Counted from the stretch's first letter, positions 6,660 to 16,243 are shown. The stretch is DNA of 64,000 nucleotides from Pseudaminobacter sp040049255 (GCF_040049255.1 NZ_JBDZDR010000005.1:186001-250000), one strand, 5' to 3'. A program made the numbers and translations. The notes: generated from the letters alone by a model not told the origin.

Positions 6660-8588
6660 GTGAGAGTTTTTACTGCCAGGACTTCGCGGGGGCTCTGCCT
6701 GCTTGTCGGATTGGGGCTGTCTGCCGCGCCGGTCGCGCCGGCGGCGGCCTTGGAGCTGTTCGGCACCCACATCTTCGGAGCCAAGAAGTCCGATTCGGCG
6801 GAGGAGGTCATCGGCGAGCCGCAGAACTACACGGTCGACTTCTCCGTCGCCGGTGGCAATGAGGACGTCAAAGCCAAGCTCAAGGGCGCTTCCACGCTTT
6901 GGAAGGATCATGAAAAGCCCGCCTCGGGTGCCGCCGGTCTGCTGGCCAAGGCGCGCGGCGACTATCGCCGCCTGCTTGCCGCGCTCTACAGCGAAGGCCG
7001 CTATGGCGGCAGCATCAGCATACTCGTGGGCGGGCGGGAGGCGGCCGACCTGCCGCCCGACGCCCAACTGCCCGATCCGGTCGCGGTTCGCGTCGTCGTC
7101 AATCCGGGCCCCATCTTCCTGTTCGGCGAAACCAGCATCGTCAACCGCGCGCCGCCGCCGGTGAGGCCTGACGACGAGGTCGAGCAGCCCGAGCACGCCG
7201 GCTTCGCGCCGGGCGAGGTTGCCCGCTCGGGCGTCATCCTTTCCGCCGAACGGCTGGCGGTCGAGGCCTGGCGCCAACAGGGCTATGCCAAGGCAAGCGT
7301 GGCCGACCGTCGCGTCGAGGCCGCCCACGACCGAGACGTGGTCGACGCCACGCTCACCATCGAGCCCGGACGCAAGGCCTATTACGCGCCGGTCGAGGTC
7401 GAGGGCACCGAGCGCATCGACCCGAAATTCCTCGCCTGGATGACCGGGCTGGAGCCTGGCCAGGAATACGACCCCGACGATCTCGCCCGCGCCAGCAAGC
7501 GGCTGTCGCGGCTCGACGTGTTCCGCGCTATGCGCTTCCAGGAAGGCGACGCAATCGGCGCGGACGGCCAGCTGCCCATCAGCCTCATCGTGCAGGAGCG
7601 CCTGCCGCGCCGCTTCGGCTTCGGCGGCAGCTATTCCACGCTCGACGGGGCAGGGGTGGAGGCCTACTGGCTGCACCGCAACCTGTTCGGCCATGCCGAG
7701 CGCCTGCGGCTGGACGCCAAGGTGCTGGGCCTCGTCAATTCCTTCAACCCGAAGGAACTGACCTATCGGCTCGGCGCTACCTTCACCAGGCCGGGCGTCT
7801 ATACGCCCGATACCGACTACTACGCCTCCGCGGTGGGCGAGCGCGAGGTGCTCGACGCCTATACCCGCACCGGCGGCGGCGCCGAGACAGGTCTTGCCCA
7901 CATCTTTAACGACCAGCTATCTGGCCGCGTGGCGCTCAATGCGGGTGCTGCCCGCTTCGAGGACGACGTTTTCGGCCGCCGCAACTTCGTCAATCTCGGC
8001 CTGGTCGGCGGCGGCATCTATGACAGCCGAGACGACAAGGCCGACGCGACGGAAGGCTACTATGCCGAAGTGACGCTCGAGCCCTTCTACGAGTTCAACT
8101 ACGGCAATCCGGCAATCCGGGCCACGGCCGAGGGCCGCGCCTATTTCGGCTTCGGTGATGAAAGCCGCATCGTCGCGGCCGGCCGCCTCAAGCTCGGTGC
8201 CATTGCCGGGCCTTCGGTGGCCGAGATCGCGCCCGACAAGCTGTTCTTCGCCGGCGGCGGCGGCTCGGTGCGCGGCTATGCCTATCGCAACATCGGCGTG
8301 CCGGTGGGCGATCGCCGCATCATCGGCGGGCGCTCGCTGATCGAGGGTTCGGCCGAGCTGCGCGCGCGCGTCGCCGACACCATCGGCTTGGTCGGCTTTG
8401 CCGATGCCGGCTATGTCGGCGGCGACTCCATACCCAACTTCAACGACGATCTGCGCGTCGGCGTCGGCGGCGGCGTGCGCTACATCACCGGGCTTGGGCC
8501 GATGAGGCTCGACGCAGCCGTGCCGCTCAATCGCGGCCCGGGCGATCCCACTATCGGCTTCTATGTCGGAATAGGACAAGCGTTTTGA
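6660..8588 (+). CDS. tamA: Outer-membrane assembly factor TamA (BamA/Omp85 family)
   Basis: 642 residues from GTG at 6660, with AGGAG five bases before it. A signal peptide (GLCLLVGLGLSAAPVAPAAA) is followed by POTRA domains in the first half and a 16-strand Omp85 barrel in the second. The barrel-lid motif VRGYAYR is present near residue 540, and GPMRLDAAVPLN near the end is the conserved penultimate-strand region. TamA sits in the outer membrane and works with TamB in inserting autotransporters and moving phospholipids. Its stop overlaps the tamB start. Confidence 0.93.
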   Translation: MRVFTARTSRGLCLLVGLGLSAAPVAPAAALELFGTHIFGAKKSDSAEEVIGEPQNYTVDFSVAGGNEDVKAKLKGASTLWKDHEKPASGAAGLLAKARGDYRRLLAALYSEGRYGGSISILVGGREAADLPPDAQLPDPVAVRVVVNPGPIFLFGETSIVNRAPPPVRPDDEVEQPEHAGFAPGEVARSGVILSAERLAVEAWRQQGYAKASVADRRVEAAHDRDVVDATLTIEPGRKAYYAPVEVEGTERIDPKFLAWMTGLEPGQEYDPDDLARASKRLSRLDVFRAMRFQEGDAIGADGQLPISLIVQERLPRRFGFGGSYSTLDGAGVEAYWLHRNLFGHAERLRLDAKVLGLVNSFNPKELTYRLGATFTRPGVYTPDTDYYASAVGEREVLDAYTRTGGGAETGLAHIFNDQLSGRVALNAGAARFEDDVFGRRNFVNLGLVGGGIYDSRDDKADATEGYYAEVTLEPFYEFNYGNPAIRATAEGRAYFGFGDESRIVAAGRLKLGAIAGPSVAEIAPDKLFFAGGGGSVRGYAYRNIGVPVGDRRIIGGRSLIEGSAELRARVADTIGLVGFADAGYVGGDSIPNFNDDLRVGVGGGVRYITGLGPMRLDAAVPLNRGPGDPTIGFYVGIGQAF

Positions 8589-11500
8589 CCCGGATCTTTC
8601 TGGCCATCGCCCTTTTCGTCTGCGCGCTGCCCGCCCTGGTGCTGTCCGCATTCGCGCAGGACTCGGCAGACGCCGAGCGCTCCTATTTCGTCGGCTTCGT
8701 CGAGAACCAGCTTTCGACGCCGGATCGCCAGATCCATATCGACAACATCCAGGGCGCGTTGTCGTCCGACGCCACCATCGGCGAGATCACCATCGCCGAC
8801 CGCGAGGGTGTGTGGCTGCGCATCACCAATGCGCGCATCGTCTGGACCCGCTCGGCACTGCTTCTTGGCCGGCTGTCGGTGGACCGGCTCGCCGCCGACC
8901 GCATCGATGTCCTGCGCAAGCCCTTGCCGGCGGAAGGCGCGCCGGCGCCGGAAGCCGGCGGCTTCCAGCTGCCCGAGCTGCCGCTCTCGATCTCGCTCGG
9001 AACGCTGGAGGTGCCGCATGTCACCTTCGGCGAAAGCGTCTTCGGCCTTGCCGCCGATGTGGCGATCACCGGAAACCTGCAACTTGCCAGCGGCTCGCTT
9101 GACACGACGCTCAACGTCAACCGCCTCGATGGGCCCGGCGGCCAGCTCGCACTGCGGGCGGCCTACGCCAATGCGACCCAGGTGCTCGATATCGACCTGA
9201 AGCTCGACGAGCCGGCCAACGGCATCGTGGCGAATCTCCTCAACGTCGAGGGCCGGCCGCCCATGGCGTTGGCGCTGGGCGGCAAGGGGCCGATCTCGGA
9301 CCTCGACCTCAACCTGACACTCGATGCCGATGGCCTGCGCGCCCTGACTGGCACAGCCGAGGTGCGCCATCGGGCCGACGGCTACGGGTTCAGCGCCGAC
9401 GTGCATGGGCCAATCGCCCAGCTGGTGTCGCCGCGCTTCCGCGATTTCTTCGGCGCCGAGACCAGACTCCAGACCTCCGGTCTGGTGCGCGACGGCGGCG
9501 GCGTGCTCTTGGAAAAGCTCGACCTGCAAGGCGCGTCGCTTGACCTCAAGGCCGCAGCCGAGACGGCCCCCGACGGCTTCCTCCAGCGCCTGACGCTGAG
9601 CGCCGACATCGCCGACCCGGCCGGCAAGCCTGTGCTTCTGCCCGTGCCGGGACAGAACACCGTGCAGCGCGCCAGCCTCGCGCTGGCCTTCGGCGACAAT
9701 CCGGGCGACGAATGGTCGGGCTCGTTCAAGATCGACGACCTAGCCACCGAGACTTTTTCGTCCAAGTCGGCCGAGGTACTGCTATCGGGCCTGGCCCAGA
9801 ACATCGCCAACCCGGCGTCGCGCCATCTCACCTTCGCCGCCACTGGCGGCGTGTCCGGCATCGTCGCCACCCGCGCCGACATCGCCGAGGCGCTGGGCGA
9901 TCGCATCGCGCTCGACGTCGGCGGCGAATGGTCGGCCGGCGCGCCGGTGAAGCTCGCCAAGGCCGAAATCGCGGCCAACGGTTTTGCGCTTTCGCTTGCC
10001 GGCGACATTTCCGACTTCGTCTTCAATGGCGACGTCGGCCTCAAGGCCAGGTCGCTGGCTCCGTTCTCCAGCCTTGCCGGGCGGCAGCTTTCGGGCGGCG
10101 CCGATCTCGTCGCCAGGGGCGAGCTGAAGCCGCTCACCGGCGCGTTCGACCTCGCGCTTGATGGCATGGCCGAGGGGCTGGGCATCGGCACGCCTGCCGC
10201 CGACAATCTGCTGCATGGCCGAACTCGCATCGCCGGCGGTGTCGCGCGCGGCGAGACCGGCCTTGTGGCGCGGCAGCTGCGCATCTTCAACGACCAGGTC
10301 GAGGCCAAGGCCGATGGCCGCTTCGCCACGGGTGCGGCCGATTTCGGCTTCGACCTCTCTGTGGCCGATCTGGCGCTGGTGTCCGACAAGACTGCCGGCC
10401 GTCTCACCGCCAAGGGCCGCGCTTCCGGCACCGAAGGGCTGATCGGCCTGACCTTCGGCGCGGAAGTGCCCAGCGGCACGCTGGTCGGCAAGACGCTGAA
10501 AGATGCCGTGCTCGACTTCGAAGGCACGCTGCAGAAGGGCGACCTCAACGGCAATGTGACCGGTAACGCCTTCCTCGACGGCGTAAGGGTCGATCTCGCC
10601 TCGGCCATTGCCGCCAATGAAGACGAAAAGCGCCTAAGCGACCTGAAATTCACCGCAGGTGGCGCCAAAATCACCGGCGATGTGACGCAGGACAGGGGCG
10701 GCCTGCTCGACGGCAAGCTGTCGCTCGCCGCCGCCGACGTTTCCACCGCTGCGGCATTGCTGCTGAAGCATGCCACCGGCGCGGTCAACGCCGACATTGC
10801 GCTGACCCATCAGGACGGCAGGCAGAACGCCACGGTCCACGCCGAGATCAACAAGCTGGTGGTCGACACCGTCCATGTCGGCAAGGCCGATCTCAACGCG
10901 ACCGTTGCCGACCTGTTCGGCGTGCCGATCGCCGACGGCTCGTTGAATGCCAGCAAGCTTGTCGCCGGCGGCGTCGATGTCGCCACGCTGCAGGCCACCG
11001 CCCGGCACGAAGGCCAGACGACGAATTTTGCGGCCAACGCGAAGCTCGAGAATGGCGCTGTCGCCGCTGCCGCCGGCGCGCTGTCGCCGGTCGAGGGCGG
11101 CTACCGGCTCGCCCTGCAGCAGGCGCAGCTGACCCAGGGCAACCTTTCGGCCAAGCTTGCCGAACCGGCCGCCCTGCAGATGCGCGGCGAAAAGATATCC
11201 ATCGACGATCTCGTGCTCGACGTCGGCGGCGGGCGCGTCAGCGCGCGCGGAGAGATCGACGAAAAGCTGGACCTCGCCGTCAGCATCGCCAGGCTGCCGC
11301 TGGCCATCGCCAACGCCGTCCGCCCCGACCTGGCGCTGGCCGGTACGGTCGACGGCACCGCCAATATCGGCGGCACGCGTGCCAATCCGGACGTGCGCTT
11401 CTCGCTCAAGGGCAATTCGATTGCCGCCGCCGCCCTGCGCGAGGCGGGTCTTGCCTCTATCAACCTCGAAGCCGAGGGCAACTCCACAGCCAGCTGGCTG

Positions 11501-13195
11501 AACGTCAAGGCGGCGGTGACCAGCCCTGATGGCCTGCGCGCCACGGCACACGGCGCCGTGCCGCTCGACAAGGGTGCACTGGCGCTCGACATCGGGCTCG
11601 AATCCTTCCCGCTTGCGCTGCTCAATGCGGTCGCGCCTGATCAGCGGCTCGGTGGCAACATCTCAGGCACCGCCAAGGTTTCCGGCCAACTCGCCAATCC
11701 GGCGGCGGCGTTCAATTTGCGCGGCGCGGGCATCCGCGCAGCCGCTTTGGAAGAAGCCGGCGCAGCCCCCCTCGAAATCGCCGCCTCCGGTCATTTCGCC
11801 GACAAGGTGCTGACGCTGTCGTCGGCCACCGCCAACGGTCCGCAGGGTCTGTCGCTCACCGCCAGCGGCCGCGTGCCGGTCTCCGGCGAGGGCGTGGACC
11901 TCGCCGTTCGGGGCGAGGCACCGTTGGCGCTGGCCAACCGTTTTCTCGCCGAGCGCGGCGCGCAGGCGGGCGGCACGCTTTCGGCCAACGCCACCATTTC
12001 CGGCAGCCTGAAAAAGCCCTCCATCCGCGGCATGTTCTCCACGCAAGGGGCCGAATTCGTCGATCCGGACAGCAATGTCCGCCTGCGCTCCATCGCGGTC
12101 ATGGGCACCATCGACGGCGACCAGGTCACGATCCGCAACGCCTCGGCCAATCTCGCTGCCGGCGGCTCGGTCGGCGCTACCGGCACCATCTCGCTCGACG
12201 CGGCGGCGGCCTTCCCGGCCGACATCCGCATCACGCTCAACGATGCCCGCTATTCCGACGGCACGCTTGTCGTGGCCACCGTGGGCGGCAGCCTCGCCAT
12301 CACCGGCCCGCTCGCGCGCGATCCGGTGCTGTCGGGCAATATCAATGTCAGCCGCGCCGAGATCACCGTGCCGGAAAGCTTTGCCGGCGGTGCTGCCGCG
12401 CTCGACGTAAAGCACCTCAAGGCCTCGCCGGCCGTGGCCGAGACGCTGAAGCGTGCGCGCGCCAATGACGGCACGCCCACCCCGACCGGCCGTCCGAGCG
12501 TCATGCGGCTCGAGGTCAGCGTCAATGCGCCGGCCCGCGTCTTCGTGCGCGGGCGCGGGCTCGATGCCGAGCTCGGCGGCCAGGTCAAGCTCACCGGCCC
12601 TGTGTCCGACATCCAGCCGGTGGGCGGTTTCCAGCTCATTCGCGGCCGGCTCAGCATCCTCAGCCAGCGCATCACCTTCGATGAAGGCACCGTCACGCTG
12701 GTGGGCGACCTCAACCCCTTCCTCAACTTCGTGGCGCGCTCGGAGGGCACCGACATCACCGTGTTCATCACGGTTTCGGGGCGCGCCTCCGACATCGGCG
12801 TAACGTTCTCGTCGCAGCCCGAGCTTCCGCAGGACGAAGTGCTCGCCCGCCTGATCTTCGACCGCGGCATCGACGAGCTGTCGGCCTTCCAGATCGCCCA
12901 GCTCGCCGCCGCGGCGGCCGAGCTGGCCGGCGGCTCCAACAATTCGCTGCTGGGCAATTTGCGCAATGCTACTGGTCTCGACGATCTCGACGTGGTCACC
13001 GACAGCAAGGGCAATGCCGCCGTGCGCGCCGGCCGCTACATCCAGGACAACATCTATCTGGGCGTGGAGGCGGGTGCCCAGGGCTCGACGCGCGGCACCA
13101 TCAACCTCGACATCACCCAGGACCTCAAGGCAAAGGGCGCGGTGGGGTCCGATGGCGACTCCAGCCTCGGCGTGTTCTACGAAAAGGATTATTGA
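8585..13195 (+). CDS. tamB: Translocation and assembly module protein TamB
   Basis: 1536 residues. The likely start is TTG at 8585, overlapping the tamA stop by four bases, after an AGGACA site. An N-terminal signal anchor (IFLAIALFVCALPALVLSA) is followed by a very long run of beta-rich repeats (AsmA/TamB type), which build a periplasm-spanning hydrophobic groove. The C-terminal DUF490 domain is recognisable in the last ~300 residues (GGFQLIRGRLSILSQRITFD and, near the end, GVEAGAQGSTRGTINLDIT). It partners TamA. Confidence 0.93.
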   Translation: MTRIFLAIALFVCALPALVLSAFAQDSADAERSYFVGFVENQLSTPDRQIHIDNIQGALSSDATIGEITIADREGVWLRITNARIVWTRSALLLGRLSVDRLAADRIDVLRKPLPAEGAPAPEAGGFQLPELPLSISLGTLEVPHVTFGESVFGLAADVAITGNLQLASGSLDTTLNVNRLDGPGGQLALRAAYANATQVLDIDLKLDEPANGIVANLLNVEGRPPMALALGGKGPISDLDLNLTLDADGLRALTGTAEVRHRADGYGFSADVHGPIAQLVSPRFRDFFGAETRLQTSGLVRDGGGVLLEKLDLQGASLDLKAAAETAPDGFLQRLTLSADIADPAGKPVLLPVPGQNTVQRASLALAFGDNPGDEWSGSFKIDDLATETFSSKSAEVLLSGLAQNIANPASRHLTFAATGGVSGIVATRADIAEALGDRIALDVGGEWSAGAPVKLAKAEIAANGFALSLAGDISDFVFNGDVGLKARSLAPFSSLAGRQLSGGADLVARGELKPLTGAFDLALDGMAEGLGIGTPAADNLLHGRTRIAGGVARGETGLVARQLRIFNDQVEAKADGRFATGAADFGFDLSVADLALVSDKTAGRLTAKGRASGTEGLIGLTFGAEVPSGTLVGKTLKDAVLDFEGTLQKGDLNGNVTGNAFLDGVRVDLASAIAANEDEKRLSDLKFTAGGAKITGDVTQDRGGLLDGKLSLAAADVSTAAALLLKHATGAVNADIALTHQDGRQNATVHAEINKLVVDTVHVGKADLNATVADLFGVPIADGSLNASKLVAGGVDVATLQATARHEGQTTNFAANAKLENGAVAAAAGALSPVEGGYRLALQQAQLTQGNLSAKLAEPAALQMRGEKISIDDLVLDVGGGRVSARGEIDEKLDLAVSIARLPLAIANAVRPDLALAGTVDGTANIGGTRANPDVRFSLKGNSIAAAALREAGLASINLEAEGNSTASWLNVKAAVTSPDGLRATAHGAVPLDKGALALDIGLESFPLALLNAVAPDQRLGGNISGTAKVSGQLANPAAAFNLRGAGIRAAALEEAGAAPLEIAASGHFADKVLTLSSATANGPQGLSLTASGRVPVSGEGVDLAVRGEAPLALANRFLAERGAQAGGTLSANATISGSLKKPSIRGMFSTQGAEFVDPDSNVRLRSIAVMGTIDGDQVTIRNASANLAAGGSVGATGTISLDAAAAFPADIRITLNDARYSDGTLVVATVGGSLAITGPLARDPVLSGNINVSRAEITVPESFAGGAAALDVKHLKASPAVAETLKRARANDGTPTPTGRPSVMRLEVSVNAPARVFVRGRGLDAELGGQVKLTGPVSDIQPVGGFQLIRGRLSILSQRITFDEGTVTLVGDLNPFLNFVARSEGTDITVFITVSGRASDIGVTFSSQPELPQDEVLARLIFDRGIDELSAFQIAQLAAAAAELAGGSNNSLLGNLRNATGLDDLDVVTDSKGNAAVRAGRYIQDNIYLGVEAGAQGSTRGTINLDITQDLKAKGAVGSDGDSSLGVFYEKDY

Positions 13196-13215
13196 GCCCG
13201 CTTTCCTGCGGGCTC
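13194..13215 (+). terminator. Hairpin at the tamB stop codon
   Basis: GAGCCCGC and GCGGGCTC form an 8-bp perfect stem with a six-base loop, beginning inside the tamB stop codon. There is no T-tract, so it may stabilise the 3' end rather than terminate by itself. Confidence 0.4.
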
Positions 13216-13262
13216 GCCGCGCGCCGGGGCAGGGCGCGGCGCAAAGGACCTCTCCGGCGGCC

Positions 13263-13276
13263 TTGATCGAGATCAA
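13263..13276 (+). promoter_or_regulatory. Perfect FNR/FixK/FnrN box upstream of hemN
   Basis: TTGATCGAGATCAA is an exact match to the TTGAT-N4-ATCAA consensus. It lies 53 bases before the hemN start codon, which suits activation of the oxygen-independent enzyme when oxygen is scarce. Confidence 0.8.
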
Positions 13277-13329
13277 CGACGCAGGGCGGGGCGCCTTTAT
13301 GTCTGGCTTAGTTTCACGGAGCCAGACGA

Positions 13330-14679
13330 ATGCAGCCAGATCTCATCCGCAAGCATGCAGCGCCCGTTCCGCGCTACACCAGCTATCCCACCGCGCCGCA
13401 TTTCCACGATGGCGTCACCTCCGCCACCTACCGCGAATGGCTTGGTGCGATCGAGCCCGGCACCGCGCTCTCGCTCTACGTCCACATTCCCTATTGCGAC
13501 CGCCTGTGCTGGTTCTGCGCCTGCAACACCAGGCAGACGCGCCGCTACGAGCCGGTCGCCAAATATCTGCAATATCTCTACCGCGAGATCGTCACGGTGG
13601 CCGAACTCGTGGCGGGCAAGGCCGAGGTAGGCGCGCTGCACCTCGGCGGCGGCTCGCCAACCATGCTCACGCCGGACGACATGCGCGTGCTGAACGCTAT
13701 CCTGCGCACGGGCTTCTCCTTCCGTGAAAATGCCGAGATCAGCGTCGAGATCGACCCCAACGACATGGACGAGGCGCGCTTCGACGCGCTGGCCGAAATC
13801 GGCATGACCCGCGTCAGCCTCGGCGTGCAGGACTTTGACCCGAGAGTGCAGACCGCGATCAACCGCGAGCAAAGCTTTGCGCAGACCAAGGCGGTGGTGG
13901 ATGCCGCCCGCGCGCGCGGCGCGCAGTCGGTCAATCTCGACCTGCTCTACGGCCTGCCGCACCAGACGGCAGACAGCGTCGCGGCGACCGTGGAACAGGC
14001 GCTTTCGCTGGCGCCCGACCGCATCGCGCTGTTCGGCTATGCCCATGTGCCGTGGATGCGCAAGCACCAGACCATGATCGACGAGGCAGCGCTGCCGGAC
14101 GTGATGGAGCGTTTTGAGCAGTCCAGCCGCGCGGCCGATATCATTTCGGGCCACGGCTATCAGACGATCGGCATCGACCACTTCGCCAAGCCGGCGGACT
14201 CCATGGCGGTTGCCCATCGCGAAGGCCGGCTGCGCCGCAATTTCCAGGGCTATACGGTGGATGATCTCGACACGCTGATCGGCTTCGGCGCCTCTTCTAT
14301 CGGCAAGCTGCCTCAGGGCTATGTCCAGAACAGCACCGCCACCGGCGAATATGAGCGGCTGGTGTCCGAAAGCGGGCTTGCCGTCACAAAGGGGTTTGCG
14401 CTGTCGGAGGAAGACCGCATGCGCGCCTGGGTGATCGAGCGGCTGATGTGCGACTTCTTCTTCTCGCGGTCCGAGTTCGCCCGCAGCTTCGGCGCCGGTG
14501 GAGCGCCGGTGATCGATCTGGCCGACCGGTTGGTGGCGGAGGACGAGGACGGCCTGATCGTGCGCGAAGGCGACCGCTTTGTCGTCACCGACCGCGGCCG
14601 CCCGGTGGTACGCGCGGTGGTCTCGGCCTTCGACGCCTATCTGGGCAACAACGGCGCGCGGCATTCGATAGCGGTGTGA
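13330..14679 (+). CDS. hemN: Oxygen-independent coproporphyrinogen III oxidase
   Basis: 449 residues, normal for HemN. Radical-SAM cysteines are C56, C60 and C63 in PYCDRLCWFC, followed by the HemN-specific fourth cysteine C65. GGGSPTML binds S-adenosylmethionine, and QTIGIDHFAKP (about residues 281-291) belongs to the catalytic core. It decarboxylates coproporphyrinogen III to protoporphyrinogen IX in haem synthesis without oxygen. HemN rather than the HemW paralogue is supported by the N-terminal RYTSYPTAPHF stretch and the extra cysteine. Regulated by the FNR box upstream. Confidence 0.95.
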   Translation: MQPDLIRKHAAPVPRYTSYPTAPHFHDGVTSATYREWLGAIEPGTALSLYVHIPYCDRLCWFCACNTRQTRRYEPVAKYLQYLYREIVTVAELVAGKAEVGALHLGGGSPTMLTPDDMRVLNAILRTGFSFRENAEISVEIDPNDMDEARFDALAEIGMTRVSLGVQDFDPRVQTAINREQSFAQTKAVVDAARARGAQSVNLDLLYGLPHQTADSVAATVEQALSLAPDRIALFGYAHVPWMRKHQTMIDEAALPDVMERFEQSSRAADIISGHGYQTIGIDHFAKPADSMAVAHREGRLRRNFQGYTVDDLDTLIGFGASSIGKLPQGYVQNSTATGEYERLVSESGLAVTKGFALSEEDRMRAWVIERLMCDFFFSRSEFARSFGAGGAPVIDLADRLVAEDEDGLIVREGDRFVVTDRGRPVVRAVVSAFDAYLGNNGARHSIAV

Positions 14680-14715
14680 GAGAGGCCTGATCCTCTCCTG
14701 TCTGCATTTGAAATG

Positions 14716-14857
14716 ACCCCCACCCCTAGCCCCTCCCCACAAGGGGGAGGGGGAATTCTGCTGTGTAGCTGCCTAACACCACCCTTGGCCGGCTTTGGCG
14801 GTCGGGGCGGCAAAATCGTCCCCCTCCCCCTTGTGGGGAGGGGCTAGGGGTGGGGGT
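14716..14857. repeat. C-rich palindromic intergenic element, copy 1
   Basis: Two perfect 39-base inverted arms (14716-14754 and 14819-14857), beginning ACCCCCACCCCTAGCCCC, flank a 64-base spacer. Each arm is itself partly palindromic around CACAAGG. The same arms, with CTTACCCC instead of CTAGCCCC, occur at 37990-38083. No gene is seen between 14680 and 14921. Dispersed C-rich palindromes of this kind are common in Mesorhizobium-type genomes. Confidence 0.85.
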
Positions 14858-14921
14858 ACAGGCCGGTAAGATCAGCGAGCCTCAGTAGACGACAGCACTA
14901 CCGAAGGTAGGTAAGCTGCCC

Positions 14922-15668
14922 CTACGTCTCTATCGTCAGCTCCACCAGATCGGCGGCAAAGCGCGTCTCGGCGAACTGGATTGGCCTGCCCTCGAGATCG
15001 TCATTGATGGCCACGGTCACCAGCACGATGGCGCCGGGCGACAGTTTCAGGTTGTCGAGGTCGTCGGCATCCGCATGCCGTGACGATATCAGCGTGGTGC
15101 GGCGCACATAGTCGTCCACGCCAAAGCGCGCGAAGCTCGCGGTCACCGACCCCGTCTCGGCAAAGACATCCGCGAACCCGGCAAAACGCGTGGCGTCGAA
15201 CCAGTTCGTTGCACGCGAGATGCGCCGGTTGTCTGCCTCCGTCACGGTTTCCAGCCGCAACACCGGCGCGCCTGTCTCGATGCCCAGCGCCTCGGCCACG
15301 CGTTCCGTTGCCGGCTCTACCACATGGCCGAGCAATATCGCCTTTCGCGCTCGCGTCTGGTCCTGCAAGCCGGTCGAAAACCGGGTGCGGGTGCTGATCG
15401 GATAGGCTAGCCGCTTGCGGCTTTCGATGAAGGTGCCGCGCCCCTGCTCGGCGCGCAGCACGCCTTCCTGCACCAGTGCCGAAATCGCCGCTCGCACCGT
15501 GTGGCGGTTCACGCCGAATAGCTGCGACAGCGTGATCTCCGGCGGCAGCTTGCCGCCTTCGCCGAGCGTGCCGTTGCTGATGCCCAGCCGGATGCGGTCG
15601 GCCACCTGCCGCCACAGCGCCACCCCGCTTCGGCGTTCCATGCCGCTTTCGCCAACCGTCGAACTCAT
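14922..15668 (-). CDS. phnF: Phosphonate-metabolism regulator PhnF, GntR/HutC family
   Basis: 248 residues from the ATG at 15668, chosen because GGAG lies six bases before it; an in-frame ATG at 15683 has no such site. The N-terminus is a winged helix (GGKLPPEITLSQLFGVNRHTVRAAISAL), followed by a HutC/FarR UTRA ligand-binding domain. PhnF-type proteins repress C-P lyase genes. It is divergent from phnG and shares a 100-base promoter region with an imperfect palindrome that overlaps its own -35 box, so autoregulation is likely. Confidence 0.92.
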   Translation of the reverse strand: MSSTVGESGMERRSGVALWRQVADRIRLGISNGTLGEGGKLPPEITLSQLFGVNRHTVRAAISALVQEGVLRAEQGRGTFIESRKRLAYPISTRTRFSTGLQDQTRARKAILLGHVVEPATERVAEALGIETGAPVLRLETVTEADNRRISRATNWFDATRFAGFADVFAETGSVTASFARFGVDDYVRRTTLISSRHADADDLDNLKLSPGAIVLVTVAINDDLEGRPIQFAETRFAADLVELTIET

Positions 15669-15713
15669 TTTTCGCTCCGTCATTCAGCCGTCATGGACAG
15701 CCGCTAGAAAGCC

Positions 15714-15742
15714 AATATAATTTGTTCAGTTGTATAGAGCAA
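15714..15742 (-). promoter_or_regulatory. Predicted phnF promoter
   Basis: On the minus strand, -35 TTGCTC (15737-15742) and -10 TATATT (15714-15719) are 17 bases apart. The -35 lies inside the candidate PhnF operator. Confidence 0.45.
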
Positions 15743-15749
15743 TAGACAA
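15730..15749. promoter_or_regulatory. Candidate PhnF operator
   Basis: TTGTATA and TAGACAA form an imperfect inverted repeat (6 of 7 pairs) separated by GAGCAA, between the divergent phnF and phnG starts. The TAGAC core recalls known HutC-type operators. Binding is inferred. Confidence 0.5.
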
Positions 15750-15772
15750 ATATGGAAGGCGATGGAGCGGCC

Positions 15773-16243
15773 ATGAAGACCGACAGGCGGCACGAACAGG
15801 AAGAGGCGCAGGCGCGCAAGGCGGCAATGGCCGCGCTGGCCAATGCGCCGGGCGAAACGCTGAAGGCGCTGTGGGACGAGGCCGGCCTGCCGCGCGACGC
15901 GCAGCGGCTGCGCGGACCCGAAACCGGGCTGGTCACCGTGCGCGGGCGCATCGGCGGCGGCGGTGCGCCGTTCAATTTCGGCGAGGCGACCGTCACCCGT
16001 GCCACGGTGCGCGTGGAAGGCGGCGCGGTGGGCCACGCCTACGCGCTCGGCCGCGACAAGGAGAAGGCGCTGCTTTCGGCCATAGCCGACGCGTTGTGGC
16101 AGGACACGTCGCGCCGCGGCGACATCGAAACGAAAATCATCGCGCCGCTGCAGGCAGCGCAGGCCGAAGCCGACGACCGTCGCCGAGCCGAGACGGCGGC
16201 GACCAAGGTCGACTTCTTCACCATGGTACGCGGAGAGGACTGA
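15773..16243 (+). CDS. phnG: C-P lyase subunit PhnG
   Basis: 156 residues from the ATG at 15773, preceded by ATGGAG; an earlier in-frame ATG at 15752 has no ribosome-binding site. The conserved block FNFGEATVTRATVR and GHAYALGRDKEKA identify PhnG. It is part of the PhnGHIJ core complex, in which PhnI with PhnG, PhnH and PhnL attaches alkylphosphonate to ribose C1 of ATP. The phnH start overlaps its stop by one base. Confidence 0.95.
   Translation: MKTDRRHEQEEAQARKAAMAALANAPGETLKALWDEAGLPRDAQRLRGPETGLVTVRGRIGGGGAPFNFGEATVTRATVRVEGGAVGHAYALGRDKEKALLSAIADALWQDTSRRGDIETKIIAPLQAAQAEADDRRRAETAATKVDFFTMVRGED

Noticed and set aside
8585..13195. Possible CRISPR or tandem DNA repeats in the long, repetitive-looking gene
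   Set aside because: The repeats are at protein-fold level (TamB beta-repeats); no regularly spaced identical DNA repeats were seen.
11663..13276. 537-codon open frame antisense to the end of tamB
   Set aside because: Shadow frame without recognisable motifs; also spans the FNR box region of hemN.
14716..14857. Intrinsic terminators of hemN and phnF
   Set aside because: The palindromes are far longer than terminators, lack T-tracts, and recur elsewhere inside operons.
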